Below are positions 28,601 through 37,742 of a DNA stretch of 64,000 nt, piece after piece. The stretch's first letter is position 1; each line of letters opens with the position of its first letter. The notes beneath the pieces are model-generated. The model searched no databases. It was not told the origin of the DNA and saw nothing but the letters and a program-made list of their open reading frames with translations. A program made the position numbers and the translations under genes. The stretch comes from Synergistaceae bacterium (GTDB lineage Bacteria; Synergistota; Synergistia; Synergistales; Aminobacteriaceae), in NCBI GenBank assembly GCA_017450125.1, contig JAFSWZ010000029.1, positions 1-64,000 on the forward strand, written 5' to 3'.

Positions 28601-30550
28601 AGTGCGGTTACCCAGATTGTGGAGGGTGTCAACAAGTTCATGACTGGAGATAACGCGGCGGCATACACTCCCGAGACGGACAACCCGCAGAAGTTCTCGA
28701 AGTCGTACAGCAAGGAGGAGAAGATAGGCTTTGCGCTCAAGGGCAGGAACGACCTCGTGAACAGGGGCGCGGGCAATGAGTTAGCGTTCCAGGCGTACAC
28801 CGGCAAGGAAGGAGCGATGACCCTTGCTACGGCGGTAACGCTTGCGGCAACAGCTCCGCAGAACTTCCTGTGGAGGGACAGCCTCTACACGAGCAAGGCA
28901 GACCCGGCGTTATTGCTTCCGTTCAAGTTCATCGAGCAGGGCAATGATTTTGTCGCCAACACAGACAACAAAGCGGCCATGCAGCTGCGCGGAATGAGGT
29001 ACTACCTGCCTGAACTGTTGAGCTTCACGGACAACAGACTCATTTGCGGGCTGGACTACAAGATTCATGTTCCTGTGTACAACGCGAGCTTCAAGGCAAC
29101 GGGGAACTTCACGGCGCGTCTGTCCTACTCGACGGGCAACGACCCTGCTTCGGCCAAGACTGCGCTGGCCACAACGACAATATCCCTCAACGGCTGGAAC
29201 AATGACCGCAACGACAACAAGGGCTGGCTTGTGTTCAACATGCCCGGCTCGGCGACACGGAGCATTGCGAGCGGGAATTATTACCTGTGGGTTGAGCTTG
29301 ACACGACGAGCGCGGTCGATGAAGTTCACGAGGCACGCATGGCCTCCGACAACAAGACAGTTAGCGATTACGGCGGGAACAACACGGGGTATTCATCGGT
29401 TGTGTTCGTGAACATGAACAGCAGCAATCTCCTGACGAAGAAAAACAACAGCGTGAAAGCTAGCTTCAGTTCAGCGGGCTTCAGGGCTTCTGCTGAGGGT
29501 AATGTCAGCGGGAACAAGACCACAATCACCACGAGCCTCACGATGAACGGAATGCACAACATGGCTGACCTTGATACGTTCCTGAACTCTCAGGAGGATC
29601 ATTCGGCGCGCGTTCCTGTGCTGTGTGAGATAACCTACAACGGAGAATACGTCATACCTTACGCGTCGATAGCGGGCTACCACGTCAGCAACGCGACCGA
29701 GAAGCTGGCGGAGTATGCCTACGCTCTTGAGGACATCCCGAAGAGCGAGAAGGAGGAGTTTGCGTACACTACGTTCGCGATGGTTCCCGGACAGACCAGC
29801 AGATGCACGCTGATGCTCTGCGCTGACGACATGAAACATCCCGCCGACGACGCAAGCGACACGATGACGTACTTCGAGATAGCCATTCCCGGCTTCGACG
29901 TGAACTTCAACTGGGCGAGTGAAGGTGCTGTGGATATTCTGCTCGGTGATGATTCGGTCGAGGACGTGTATGCGTACCTTGCGGATGTTGCGGCAGAAAT
30001 CAGTGCGGATGCTCCGTTTGTGAGCGACGATGTGGTTACCGTCATGCTGAGCAAGGACTACACGCTCACGAAATCTTCTGCGGTGTACTGGAAGATTAAG
30101 GAAGTGAAACTACGCGGCTCTGACAGCACGGACGTTGTGCTCGAGACGAGCATTCTCAGGACTAGTTCGGTGGACTTGGCCGGAATGGACGTATCCTTCG
30201 ACGAGAACGCGAACTCTGCGGACATTCTGCTGATGCTCACGCCGGAAGTTATGCCTGATAATGAAGTTGTCGTATCTGTGAGAACAGTTCCGTACGTTAC
30301 GAAGAAGGGCGTGTACGAGCTTCACGTCCAGACATCGGCGGGCAAAGTGGTAAGCGGTGATGTCGCCTCTGACGACGAGAACAACGCTGACGAGGTCTGG
30401 GAGGACGAAGCAGTTCTGGTGTTCGAGGTTGCGGCGAGCGCGGGCAACGAGGAAAGTACGGGAAGCGTTCAGTCATCAGGCGGCGGCTGTGATGCAGGCT
30501 TTGGCGCGGCGGGACTGCTGCTCTTGCTGATGATTAAGCGCAAACTTTAG
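25661..30550 (+). CDS. Giant secreted surface protein with Synerg-CTERM tail and G14 tract
   Basis: A 1629-residue exported protein. Residues 1-23 form a signal peptide (HKLKLSLLLLCLGIIVV, cut near AHG-A). Residues about 310-490 hold three Asp-rich calcium-binding loops of the FG-GAP/VCBS kind (DIDDDGYTDD, DFDGDGKFE, DLDGDGKDE), suggesting a beta-propeller. The middle is long, Ser/Thr/Asn-rich and beta-like without a recognised enzyme domain. The last 24 residues (SGGGCDAGF, hydrophobic LLLLLM, then KRK) form a Synerg-CTERM sorting signal, so it is probably processed and attached to the cell surface. A run of 14 G at 26159-26172 encodes Gly 167-171; one G more or less gives a stop within about ten codons. 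It is monocistronic, with its own promoter and terminator. The role is likely adhesion or another surface function, which is inference. Confidence 0.9.
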   Translation: MHKLKLSLLLLCLGIIVVLPAHGAQIGGKALGDVDDVVKEATHGSLEIPKHSIMFLKAGEVNGNNSYLQTSIMTLNHESALGMKTLQVLGSQGKIVDPLKETTVMEQNAFGILHPKTKYEGGIQTVPVMNLTPIISRKIYNGKKVVMWNTTNENSFKAYFASLQNSGGGGGTNYDNPSQLANALSTSLIGNPYETQFTKITPANGKYPYVSTYGSIVLNVKGYDGEVFVNSYGEGEYKVEDTNANSIWGHSASLLGISTPPEYHYYGLSSRTKMNFFSVHADSSGNPAFSKLDLKLDMNFSSNAVQLVSMVAVDIDDDGYTDDFAVLVNTDIDVRLYFYKLVYDGSKFTLKRHGNNEYKLYTAPEAYRFNPSSEASSQVVAGDFDGDGKFEVAAVYKRIRREKSSDSGRNSSGRVVGDVGIHVFKWDFNRGTFESQSSTKAYGHHRIALIGFGSDLTGSTSWHKEYWSGVAGLKAAAADLDGDGKDEIVTLLIGSYRMSGWDPSWKVWTGTREEFEMYPYLAVWSCPRGLITPQHDENHVKGNGIGEGPLEIYGRNQSKLFGESLWYYTYKYMKNAISGNGSSSSGRSEPYVYGGYTANYFSMSAGPFTGTLGVGKTVDDVVVAWNKGWEQDGTTNVYLFKTNVSGGSFSGFADCKKVAELPQSVPQGVSASSTGKVWTGMLAADFAGEGVELDAPVHVKDEGDRSYIAILNAPPYHVDTVSADGNSIVTAPHNFTYSGGGDGQMRVFYDNTTADNTTKAVTFDMSNSVETILMVDSETTRSIFGPAKKGISFVSSFIFERHAWDGTTWVDAALGAITDKVDTTDETVKTTSKTITLNDDLQASTRDSIIFYNADRHIWRYPVLTEPVPEWLVSGKRIDSTSGDITDFTGNPYHFVTFAMYDDGTKYVRDSLTDTEYQPIHEEGNLFSYPPALAANEGYIAGATLTTPTRWSFGTSAFTSSAEFKDVSADERQTDQKVERSAVTQIVEGVNKFMTGDNAAAYTPETDNPQKFSKSYSKEEKIGFALKGRNDLVNRGAGNELAFQAYTGKEGAMTLATAVTLAATAPQNFLWRDSLYTSKADPALLLPFKFIEQGNDFVANTDNKAAMQLRGMRYYLPELLSFTDNRLICGLDYKIHVPVYNASFKATGNFTARLSYSTGNDPASAKTALATTTISLNGWNNDRNDNKGWLVFNMPGSATRSIASGNYYLWVELDTTSAVDEVHEARMASDNKTVSDYGGNNTGYSSVVFVNMNSSNLLTKKNNSVKASFSSAGFRASAEGNVSGNKTTITTSLTMNGMHNMADLDTFLNSQEDHSARVPVLCEITYNGEYVIPYASIAGYHVSNATEKLAEYAYALEDIPKSEKEEFAYTTFAMVPGQTSRCTLMLCADDMKHPADDASDTMTYFEIAIPGFDVNFNWASEGAVDILLGDDSVEDVYAYLADVAAEISADAPFVSDDVVTVMLSKDYTLTKSSAVYWKIKEVKLRGSDSTDVVLETSILRTSSVDLAGMDVSFDENANSADILLMLTPEVMPDNEVVVSVRTVPYVTKKGVYELHVQTSAGKVVSGDVASDDENNADEVWEDEAVLVFEVAASAGNEESTGSVQSSGGGCDAGFGAAGLLLLLMIKRKL
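26159..26172. repeat. G14 homopolymer in the surface protein gene
   Basis: Fourteen consecutive G, in frame as read. With 13 G the frame reaches TAG nine codons after the tract; with 15 G it reaches TAA one codon after it. The tract is therefore placed to act as an on/off switch. A homopolymer of this length is also error-prone in sequencing. Confidence 0.9.
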
Positions 30551-30560
30551 CGGAAAAGAA

Positions 30561-30590
30561 AAGAGCCGGTGAACACTGCCCGGCTCTCTT
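30561..30590. terminator. Bidirectional terminator
   Basis: AAGAGCCGG pairs with CCGGCTCTCTT, with A-rich and T-rich flanks, between the convergent ends of the surface protein gene and pssA. Confidence 0.8.
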
Positions 30591-30594
30591 TATG

Positions 30595-31332
30595 TCAATG
30601 TTCTTCTCTGGCTTCGGGCTTCAGAAGCCACATCCCCCAGTCGAACCGTATCAGCCCGCTCACGATGTACAGCGCAAACAGGAACAGCGGAGCACTCCCC
30701 CTGAGTACCACGAACGACACAACGAGCATCGTCAGCAGCGCAAAAAACTTTACGGGGTCAGCAGTCTTCTTCGTGAGCTTCTTCATGTTCGCGTAAGGTA
30801 TGCTCGAAATCATCAGCAGTCCCACTCCGACGAGAACTCCCGCCATGAACCACGCAGGCAGCCTCAGCCGAGCAAGTACAAACGACGACACGAACAGCCC
30901 TCCCGCCGGGCACGGCAGACCCTGAAACGGTCCGGGAACGTGCACGATGTTGAACCGCGCAAGCCTCAGCGCAACGCACAGCGCAAAGAAACACGCCGCG
31001 ACCGCCCCGAAGATATACAGTCCTCTTACGCTCACCTGATACATCAGGATAGACGGCGCAACACCGAAGCTAACCAAGTCCGCCAAGCTGTCGAACTCAA
31101 GCCCGAACTGTGAGCCTCCTCCGAGCATACGTGCTACTTTGCCGTCAAAACCGTCGAAGATCACCGCGAAGAACACAAGCCACGCCGCAGGTACATACCT
31201 TCCGTGAAGAACCATCATTAACGAGAACACTCCGCACAGAAGGTTTCCGCTCGTTACCATGTTGGGAGCTATGTACTTGAACTCTAGCGGCTTCCTGCCG
31301 ACACTTCTTCTTCTCCTGAGAAAGAACCTCAA
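30595..31332 (-). CDS. pssA: CDP-diacylglycerol-serine O-phosphatidyltransferase
   Basis: Makes phosphatidylserine from CDP-diacylglycerol and serine. The 245-residue membrane protein carries the CDP-alcohol phosphatidyltransferase motif (DGFDGKVAR, then GLEFDSLADLVSFG) and about six to eight membrane helices. It is followed in the pathway by Psd, encoded by the adjacent overlapping gene. Confidence 0.93.
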   Translation of the reverse strand: MRFFLRRRRSVGRKPLEFKYIAPNMVTSGNLLCGVFSLMMVLHGRYVPAAWLVFFAVIFDGFDGKVARMLGGGSQFGLEFDSLADLVSFGVAPSILMYQVSVRGLYIFGAVAACFFALCVALRLARFNIVHVPGPFQGLPCPAGGLFVSSFVLARLRLPAWFMAGVLVGVGLLMISSIPYANMKKLTKKTADPVKFFALLTMLVVSFVVLRGSAPLFLFALYIVSGLIRFDWGMWLLKPEAREEH

Positions 31333-31949
31333 TCCCTCATCACTCCTATCAATGACTCTCCTGCCCTTACATTATCCCCCAATTTCACGCTTATTGCTGT
31401 ATCTTTGGGAAGATAAAGGTCAACACGCGAGCCCAGCTTTATCATTCCGTAACGCTGTCCGGCCTCCAGCACATCGCCGCGATTTACCCTGCACACGATG
31501 CGCCTTGCAAGAAGCCCTGCAATCTGCACCATCATCACCCGTCCCCACTGCGTCGACAGCCCCACGTAGTTGCGCTCGTTGATCTCACTGGCTTTCGGCG
31601 CAAAGGCGGCTATCTTCTTGCCCGGAACGTACTCCATGAAATCAATCTTGCCGGTGCAGGGGGCTCTGTTCACGTGTACGCTGAAGACGTTCATGAAGAT
31701 TCCTACCTTCAGGGCTTGGCCGGTGAACGGATGGTTAGCCTCCGCAATCTCTACTATCTTTCCGTCAGCAGGCGAGTAGAACTCTCCGTCCCTGTAGGGT
31801 GCTGAACGTTCCGGGTCGCGGTAGAACCAGATAACTAGACACGCGAGAGCACCCATTACCGCCGCCGGAATCCACGAAATCACCGCGAATGCCAGCGTGC
31901 ACAAGACCAGAAAGGCTATCGTCTGCAGGCCGTCTTTGGCGAACCTCAT
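31329..31949 (-). CDS. psd: Phosphatidylserine decarboxylase
   Basis: Turns phosphatidylserine into phosphatidylethanolamine. The 206-residue protein is of the short type: one or two N-terminal membrane helices (about 8-42), [19 protein letters not shown], and the self-cleavage site LGSRVD near residue 174, whose Ser becomes the pyruvoyl cofactor. It overlaps gyrA and pssA by ATGA junctions, so PE synthesis is made from the gyrA transcript. Confidence 0.93.
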   Translation of the reverse strand: MRFAKDGLQTIAFLVLCTLAFAVISWIPAAVMGALACLVIWFYRDPERSAPYRDGEFYSPADGKIVEIAEANHPFTGQALKVGIFMNVFSVHVNRAPCTGKIDFMEYVPGKKIAAFAPKASEINERNYVGLSTQWGRVMMVQIAGLLARRIVCRVNRGDVLEAGQRYGMIKLGSRVDLYLPKDTAISVKLGDNVRAGESLIGVMRD

Positions 31950-34468
31950 CGCTCAGCCTCCAGCGCGGACGCAAAGGACAACTCGCTGCTGTCTTCTTCT
32001 CCTGTCCTGTTGAGGCTGCAGTCCGCCACAGAGTCGCCTTCGTCGAGACGTACGATAATGTTCCCGACAGAATGACGCTTCATCACCGCTGTGTCGCTCA
32101 CGGGCATACGTATTATCCTGCCCTTCGACGAGATCACGAGAATTTCATCATCATCCCTCACAGCGATTGACGCGGAGAGCCTTCCTGTCCTCTCGGTGAG
32201 ATCCATTATCCTTATGCCGCCGGTAGCCCTGTGGTGAGGCATGAACTCGCTGAACGGCACGCGCTTGCCTATCCCGAACTTGCTCACGACGAGCATCTTG
32301 TGTGTATCGTCAACCACATCACAGCTCAGGACTTTGTCGTCATCCTTAAGGATAATCGCGATTACTCCCCTCGCGGCGCGTCCCATTGAGCGGAACTCGT
32401 TTTCGTTGACGCGGAGTGCCTGTGCGTGCCTCGTAACCAGAATCAGATCATCATTGCCCCGTGTCAGCCTGACCTGCGCAATCTCGTCGCCTTCGTCGAG
32501 GCTGATTATTCTCTTTGCGCGGTTGGTGTACTTGAGATCCTCGAAAGCCACGCGCTTTGCGATGCCCATTCTCGTAACGAAGAAGGCATACTTCCAGTCG
32601 TTTGCCCTGTCTCCGGCAATGTTCACGATGCGTTCGCCGTCTTCCGTGTTCAGAGGCAGGTAACGTGATACAGGCTTGCCCTTCCCCAGTTTCGCTTCTG
32701 GAATCTCGTGTCCCTTCAGCGACATTATCCGGCCGAAGTTCGTGAAGAAGTACAAATCCCTATGTGTGTTGGTTACGCACAGGTCTGCAATGCTGTCGTC
32801 CTCCTGAATGCTCGCACCTCTCCTGCCCTTGCCTCCGCTGGCCTGTACCCTGTAGAAGTCCACAGGCTGACGCTTAATCAGCCCGTCCTTCGAGAGCGTA
32901 ATCACGATGTCTTCTTCGGGGATAAGGTCTTCAACTGTAGTTTCGCGGTACTCGTCGACGATTGCAGTGCGCCTCTTGTCGCCGAAACGTGCGGCTAACT
33001 CCTTGAGTTCGTCGCGAATAACCATGTCGAGCGTGTGCTTGTCGCCGAGAATGCCCTGATACGTCGAGATGTCAGCGAGAATCTTGGCCTGCTCCTCGTC
33101 GAGCTTAGAGCGTTCAAGGCCGGTGAGCCTCTGAAGCCTCATATCAAGGATTGCCTGTGCCTGAACCTCCGAAAACTCAAGCACGCTCTGAAGGTTGGCT
33201 TTGGCTTCTGCGGCGTTGTTTGTCGCGCGAATCGTCCTGATGACCTGCTCAATGTGCGTCAGTGCCTTCTTCAGACCCTCGATGATGTGTTCTCTGGCCT
33301 GTGCCTGCGAGAGCCGGTGCTCTGTCCTTCTCCTCACGACCTCGCGCCTGTAGTTCAGGTAAATGCTGAGAAGCCGCTTCAGGGGGAGGATTTCGGGATT
33401 CTTGTTGACGAGCGCAAGGTTGATGATGCCGAACGTCGTCTGAAGCTGTGTGTGGCGGTAGATTTGCCTCATCACGAGCTTTTCGTCTGCGTCGCGCGAA
33501 CACTCGATGACGATTCTCAGGCCGTCGCGGTCTGACTCGTCGCGCATCTCGGACACTCCCTCGATCTCCTTGTTCTGCACCGACTGAACCATGTTCTCGA
33601 GCATCAAGGTTTTGTTGACGGTGTAGGGTATCTCGGTGATTACGATTCTCGTGCGGCCTCTGCTGTTCTCCTCGACGTGCATTTTTCCGCGAACAGTGAT
33701 TTTCCCGCGCCCCGTAGTGTAGGCCTCGAGTATCGCGCTCCGTCCGAGTATCTCTCCTCCTGTCGGGAAGTCCGGGCCGGGAAGGTAACGCATAATATCG
33801 CGCAGGTCAGCGTCTTCGGGCTCTGTCTTGGAGTCTATGAGCCAGCACAGAACGTCAACAACCTCGTTAAGGTTATGGGGCGGCATGTTGGTAGCCATTC
33901 CGACGGCAATACCTGTAGAGCCGTTCACGATGAGGTTCGGCAGGACTGACGGAAGAGTCAGAGGTTCCTTCAGGGACTCGTCGAAGTTCTGCCCCCAGTC
34001 TACGGTGTCCTCGTCGAGGTTCGAGAGCATCAATTCTCCGAGCCAGCTCAAACGTGCTTCCGTGTAACGCATTGCGGCGGGGCTGTCTCCGTCGATTGAG
34101 CCGAAGTTGCCCTGACCGTCAACGAGTGCATAGCGTAAGTTCCAGTTCTGCGCGAGACGAACCATCGTGTCATAGATTGCGGAGTCTCCGTGAGGGTGGT
34201 ACTTACCCATAGTTTCACCGACGATACGTGCGGACTTCTTGTAGGCTGTGTTGTGCTTAAGGCCGAGCTCGGACATCGCGTAGAGCACCCTGCGCTGAAC
34301 GGGTTTGAGGCCGTCGCGCGAATCAGGAAGTGCCCTTCCGACGATGACGCTCATTGCGTAGTTCAGGTAACTGTTCTTGATCTCTCCGACAAGCGGCAAA
34401 GGTATGATCTTCCCCGCCTCGTCGGGAAATATATCATTGTCAGGCTGGGTTATATTTTCGTCAGGCAT
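31946..34468 (-). CDS. gyrA: DNA gyrase subunit A
   Basis: Breakage-reunion subunit of gyrase, 840 residues. The catalytic Tyr lies in MRYTEARLS (near residue 134). The quinolone-determining region reads [11 protein letters not shown], the susceptible-type residues at the Ser83/Asp87 positions of E. coli. The C-terminal beta-pinwheel repeats (about 510-810) follow, and a GRAARGV sequence (GyrA-box type) is present. gyrB is not in the window. It heads a gyrA-psd-pssA unit. Confidence 0.96.
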   Translation of the reverse strand: MPDENITQPDNDIFPDEAGKIIPLPLVGEIKNSYLNYAMSVIVGRALPDSRDGLKPVQRRVLYAMSELGLKHNTAYKKSARIVGETMGKYHPHGDSAIYDTMVRLAQNWNLRYALVDGQGNFGSIDGDSPAAMRYTEARLSWLGELMLSNLDEDTVDWGQNFDESLKEPLTLPSVLPNLIVNGSTGIAVGMATNMPPHNLNEVVDVLCWLIDSKTEPEDADLRDIMRYLPGPDFPTGGEILGRSAILEAYTTGRGKITVRGKMHVEENSRGRTRIVITEIPYTVNKTLMLENMVQSVQNKEIEGVSEMRDESDRDGLRIVIECSRDADEKLVMRQIYRHTQLQTTFGIINLALVNKNPEILPLKRLLSIYLNYRREVVRRRTEHRLSQAQAREHIIEGLKKALTHIEQVIRTIRATNNAAEAKANLQSVLEFSEVQAQAILDMRLQRLTGLERSKLDEEQAKILADISTYQGILGDKHTLDMVIRDELKELAARFGDKRRTAIVDEYRETTVEDLIPEEDIVITLSKDGLIKRQPVDFYRVQASGGKGRRGASIQEDDSIADLCVTNTHRDLYFFTNFGRIMSLKGHEIPEAKLGKGKPVSRYLPLNTEDGERIVNIAGDRANDWKYAFFVTRMGIAKRVAFEDLKYTNRAKRIISLDEGDEIAQVRLTRGNDDLILVTRHAQALRVNENEFRSMGRAARGVIAIILKDDDKVLSCDVVDDTHKMLVVSKFGIGKRVPFSEFMPHHRATGGIRIMDLTERTGRLSASIAVRDDDEILVISSKGRIIRMPVSDTAVMKRHSVGNIIVRLDEGDSVADCSLNRTGEEDSSELSFASALEAER

Positions 34469-34532
34469 AAATGAAAAGCTGTCTCCTCTCTGAATTATAA
34501 TGTGGACGGGGTAATTGTAGCATGTTTCCTGA

Positions 34533-35114
34533 TTATTCCGGCGTAATCACCGCATGAAGTACATCCCTGACCTGAGATGAATCGCTCACGCCGGTTCTGC
34601 ACCACACGGCGAAGTGCTCGCAGTTGTTCACCGGGAGGCTGTAGCCCTCCGTACCGATGCGGCTTCGTGCACGTTCGACGGCGCGTCTGCCTTCGGGGTC
34701 TGCGGTGTAGCCAGTGAGCGTGCAGGATGATGTGCTGTCTCGTGAACTGCATACGTTCGGCACGAGGAGTCTTGCGGTGCACGTGCTGCCGGAATACCTG
34801 CACACCATGAACTCACTTGCTCCGTCGAGGAAGTCATCAAGCGGCGTTTCTTTGACGATGCCGTTGAAGTCGTTGTGCCCATTCCGGCCGGTGTACTGTA
34901 TCGCGTGAAGCTCGCTGTGTCCGTTGCGGCCAAGTGTACGCACAAAGATTCCGTAGTGGTCGTAAAGTCCTCTGTCTACCTTGATGACCTCTCCGCTCAT
35001 TACGTCGTCGATGCTGATAATGCCGTCGTATTGGCGTGAACGTTCGCGCCTGTCCCGATAGTCGAGGACTGTGCGGAGGATTCTTTTTCCTGCCTCGCGG
35101 AATAACTCATTCAT
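34533..35114 (-). CDS. LRAT-domain (NlpC/P60-like) protein
   Basis: A 193-residue protein with the LRAT plan: His 53 in YDHYGIFV and Cys 165 in [10 protein letters not shown], the expected acyltransferase/thiol-hydrolase pair of the circularly permuted NlpC/P60 fold. There is no signal peptide. Animal LRAT moves acyl groups from phospholipids; bacterial members are little studied. A divergent promoter region of about 50 bases separates it from the GNAT gene. The substrate is unknown. Confidence 0.8.
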   Translation of the reverse strand: MNELFREAGKRILRTVLDYRDRRERSRQYDGIISIDDVMSGEVIKVDRGLYDHYGIFVRTLGRNGHSELHAIQYTGRNGHNDFNGIVKETPLDDFLDGASEFMVCRYSGSTCTARLLVPNVCSSRDSTSSCTLTGYTADPEGRRAVERARSRIGTEGYSLPVNNCEHFAVWCRTGVSDSSQVRDVLHAVITPE

Positions 35115-35167
35115 GAAATCATCTCCTGTTCATGGGGTATACTAGTGCAATCAAGGAGGAATGTACA

Positions 35168-35437
35168 ATGCAGATTGTCTTTGAGGAAGAGAGAAACAGG
35201 AGTGCGGCATATGACGGAGACAGGCAGATAGGAGAGTGCGAGTTCAGCTTGTCGGGTGGTGAGTGGGTGATTACGCACACAGGCGTGCGGCCCGAGTACG
35301 GCGGACGGGGAATAGCGAGGGAGCTTGTCGGGAAAGTCATTGAGGAGGCCCGAGCCCGGAAGATGAAGGTTGTGCCTGTCTGTTCGTACGCGAAGAAGAT
35401 GATGGAGGGCAGGGAGGAGTACGCTGACGTGCTGTGA
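35168..35437 (+). CDS. Small GNAT-like acetyltransferase
   Basis: An 89-residue protein of the short GNAT type (YidJ/NATD1-like): GGEWVITHTGVRPEYGGRGIARELV contains the acetyl-CoA loop, and VVPVCSYAKKMM is typical of the end. ATG 35168 has AAGGAGGAAT just upstream, and TATACT at about 35141 may be its -10. Confidence 0.8.
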   Translation: MQIVFEEERNRSAAYDGDRQIGECEFSLSGGEWVITHTGVRPEYGGRGIARELVGKVIEEARARKMKVVPVCSYAKKMMEGREEYADVL

Positions 35438-35447
35438 GGTGTGAGCG

Positions 35448-35456
35448 TGCTATAAT
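35448..35456 (+). promoter_or_regulatory. Extended -10 promoter upstream of the GT8 gene
   Basis: TGC-TATAAT about 36 bases before ATG 35493, with AAGGAGAGG at 35475-35483 between. This gives a conventional short leader that transcribes through the repeat. Confidence 0.6.
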
Positions 35457-35483
35457 GGGGGCATTCTTACAGACAAGGAGAGG

Positions 35484-35512
35484 TTGACAGTGATGGATAA
35501 TCTGGGTACAAT
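35484..35512 (+). promoter_or_regulatory. Promoter-like TTGACA-N17-TACAAT overlapping the GT8 start
   Basis: TTGACA (35484-35489) and TACAAT (35507-35512) are 17 bases apart and the heptamer repeat begins 2 bases later. The same arrangement precedes both GT2 genes. It contains the ATG at 35493, so if it fires the transcript would start inside the repeat and lack that start codon. Activity is not proven. Confidence 0.45.
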
Positions 35513-36539
35513 GCGCCCAACGCCCAACGCCCAACGCCCAACGCCTGATTCTGCCCAAAATCAGGACGAGGTAATTCACGTAGTATTAGCGGTGTATGAC
35601 CCGTCGGGAACTTACTCACAGCACGCCGGAGTCGTAATGACCTCCATCTTCGAGAACACACAGAGCAAGGTTACAGTTCACCTTCTTCATGATAACACAC
35701 TCACGGAAGAAAACAGGCAGAAGTTCATACGCACTGCAGAGAAGTACTCGCAGGGGCTAGAGTTTCACGACGTTACGGAATACTTCTCGCAGGTTTCTGA
35801 TGACGTGAAACGCTCAACAAAACAATTCACAGTAGGTACTCTGTTCAGGCTTCTTATCCCACACACCATAAAACTCGACAAAGTCATATACCTGGATACA
35901 GACCTTGTTGTGAACATGGACATAAGGGAGCTGTGGAATGTAGACATCGGCCAGAATTGCATAGCCGGATATCATGACAAGCTGTTATACGAACGCCTGC
36001 AAGACCGCGTAATAGGATGGCTCAACGGCGGGGACAGCAGAAACGAGATTAATGCAGGAGTCCTGCCCATGAATCTCGCCATGATTCGCAAGAAAGGGGA
36101 TATGTTCCGTGATGCCATGAAATGGTTTTCTCGCAGGTATCACCTTGCAACTCGTGCAGACCAGAGCTTCATCTACGTCTACTTCGGCAACTCAATAACT
36201 ATGCTTGATGAAAGAATGAATCTCAGAAATCCTCCTGCATCAAGAAGCGTCGACGACTGCATAATACATACAGCCGGAGGTGTGAAGACGTGGGAAATGT
36301 CAGGATTTCCTGTTAATAAACTATACTGGCATCACTACCTGAGAAGCGCATGGGGAGAAAACAGCAGCTGCGAAGAACTGCTTGAAGCAATATCGTCCCG
36401 CATCAAACAGCCGCAGCCCAAGCCCTGCCTGATAAAACGCATCGCAAGAAGGCTGTTCAACACAACACCTGCTGTCATAGTGCGTATCCTCCTTAAGGAC
36501 ATATACTACCGCCTCAAGCACGCTCTCTCGCGCCACTGA
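35493..36539 (+). CDS. GT8-family glycosyltransferase with 5' heptamer repeat
   Basis: A 348-residue cytoplasmic GT-A enzyme. After about 24 repeat-encoded and linker residues the domain starts at IHVVLAVYD; the metal-binding DxD is in YLDTDLVVNMD near residue 134. This is the family of LPS galactosyl/glucosyltransferases, moving a hexose from a UDP-sugar. ATG 35493 is chosen over GTG 35490 and TTG 35484 for spacing from AAGGAGAGG. Codons 8-17 are made of (CGCCCAA)4; the frame is open. With three or five units the frame meets a stop soon after the array. The 3' end overlaps folP on the other strand by 26 bases. Confidence 0.9.
   Translation: MDNLGTMRPTPNAQRPTPDSAQNQDEVIHVVLAVYDPSGTYSQHAGVVMTSIFENTQSKVTVHLLHDNTLTEENRQKFIRTAEKYSQGLEFHDVTEYFSQVSDDVKRSTKQFTVGTLFRLLIPHTIKLDKVIYLDTDLVVNMDIRELWNVDIGQNCIAGYHDKLLYERLQDRVIGWLNGGDSRNEINAGVLPMNLAMIRKKGDMFRDAMKWFSRRYHLATRADQSFIYVYFGNSITMLDERMNLRNPPASRSVDDCIIHTAGGVKTWEMSGFPVNKLYWHHYLRSAWGENSSCEELLEAISSRIKQPQPKPCLIKRIARRLFNTTPAVIVRILLKDIYYRLKHALSRH
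35514..35541. repeat. (CGCCCAA)4 heptanucleotide repeat in GT8
   Basis: Four perfect 7-base units followed by a partial CGCC. Seven is not a multiple of three, so copy-number change shifts the frame of the glycosyltransferase. With a fifth unit the TGA directly after the array comes into frame. Confidence 0.95.
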
Positions 36540-37665
36540 CACCCTCAGCAATCCTCAGAGCCGCCGCATTCTCCTTCACGTCATGCACACGCAGAAGGCT
36601 CACCCTCCCCGCCATCAACGCCGACACTGCCAGAGTTCCCGCCAGCCTCTCAGTGCCGGTGAACCTCTTGCGCGAATGCCCGACCAGCACGGGACAGCCC
36701 CACACTCTCAGGCTCTCGATGTCCTTCAAGACCGCAAAATTATCCGTAGCACTCTTCCCGAAACCCAAGCCCGGATCTACTATGACCTGTTCGCGTTTAA
36801 CCCCTGCGCCTTCAAGCACAGCAAGTTTTCCGCCCAAATCTCTGACCATTCCGCCGGGCATGTCGTCATCACGGCCGTAGTACGACAGCACATAAGGCAC
36901 ATTCACTTCACTCACAGCCTCCGCCATCTCCGCGCTGAACATAACATCGTTGATGATGTCCGCTCCCTCACTCACTGCTGCCCGCGCAACTTCAGGCTTG
37001 TACGTGTCGACAGAGATTATTGCGTCAGGAAAGTTCTTACGCAGTGCCCTCAAAGCTGGAAGCAGTCGGCCAAGCTCCTCGTCCGCGCTCACCGGCTCTG
37101 CTCCCGGCCTCGTGGACTCCGCCCCGACATCGAGAATGTACGCTCCCTCCTCCAGCATCGCCTCAGCCCGCGTGAGTATCCCCGCCTCGTCAACTCTGCT
37201 CTCGGGGAAAAACGAGTCCGGCGTAACGTTCAGGATGCCCATCAGCTTCGTGTGAAGACTCAGGGTGATTGTGTGTCCGGCAGGTGAACTCATCGACCAC
37301 TCGTGAACGTTTAGGTTCTTCACAGCGTCGGCCAGCTTCTCGCGGAACTCCTTAATCCCCCAGATGTCCATAGCCTTCAGCTTCTCCTGCAGGCTCCGTA
37401 ATTGTGTGGGCGTTGCCATGATGAGCACGTCGCTTCGTTCTGCCTTGCCGTCGATTACGTGCTTCGTTACCGCCGCATCTCCTCCGCGAGCAAGAATCTC
37501 CTGTTTGATGAACCCGGCGGCCCGAAAATCTACATCATCCGCGTAAACGTGAAGCATCCGCGATTTCGGCATCAAATAGGCCAAAGCTCTCTGGTCTGTG
37601 CCTATTTGTTCGCAAACGGCCTTCATGTCTCTCTGAGATGAAATATTCAGCGGATAAATGTTCAT
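36514..37665 (-). CDS. folP: Dihydropteroate synthase with N-terminal extension
   Basis: Condenses the pterin pyrophosphate with p-aminobenzoate in folate synthesis. At 383 residues it is about 100 longer than usual: the canonical domain begins only at LMGILNVTPDSFF (near residue 138), followed by AESTRPGAEP, SVDTYKPEVA, IVDPGLGFGKS and GHSRKRF. The first 130 residues form an extra domain of unknown role. It is convergent with, and slightly overlapping, the GT8 gene. Confidence 0.92.
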   Translation of the reverse strand: MNIYPLNISSQRDMKAVCEQIGTDQRALAYLMPKSRMLHVYADDVDFRAAGFIKQEILARGGDAAVTKHVIDGKAERSDVLIMATPTQLRSLQEKLKAMDIWGIKEFREKLADAVKNLNVHEWSMSSPAGHTITLSLHTKLMGILNVTPDSFFPESRVDEAGILTRAEAMLEEGAYILDVGAESTRPGAEPVSADEELGRLLPALRALRKNFPDAIISVDTYKPEVARAAVSEGADIINDVMFSAEMAEAVSEVNVPYVLSYYGRDDDMPGGMVRDLGGKLAVLEGAGVKREQVIVDPGLGFGKSATDNFAVLKDIESLRVWGCPVLVGHSRKRFTGTERLAGTLAVSALMAGRVSLLRVHDVKENAAALRIAEGVSGARERA

Positions 37666-37742
37666 AAATTCATAATTCCTCCTTTAGTACAGAGCATGAT
37701 AAAATCAATTTATATTTTTTCACAGAGGGGAGACTTTCCACA

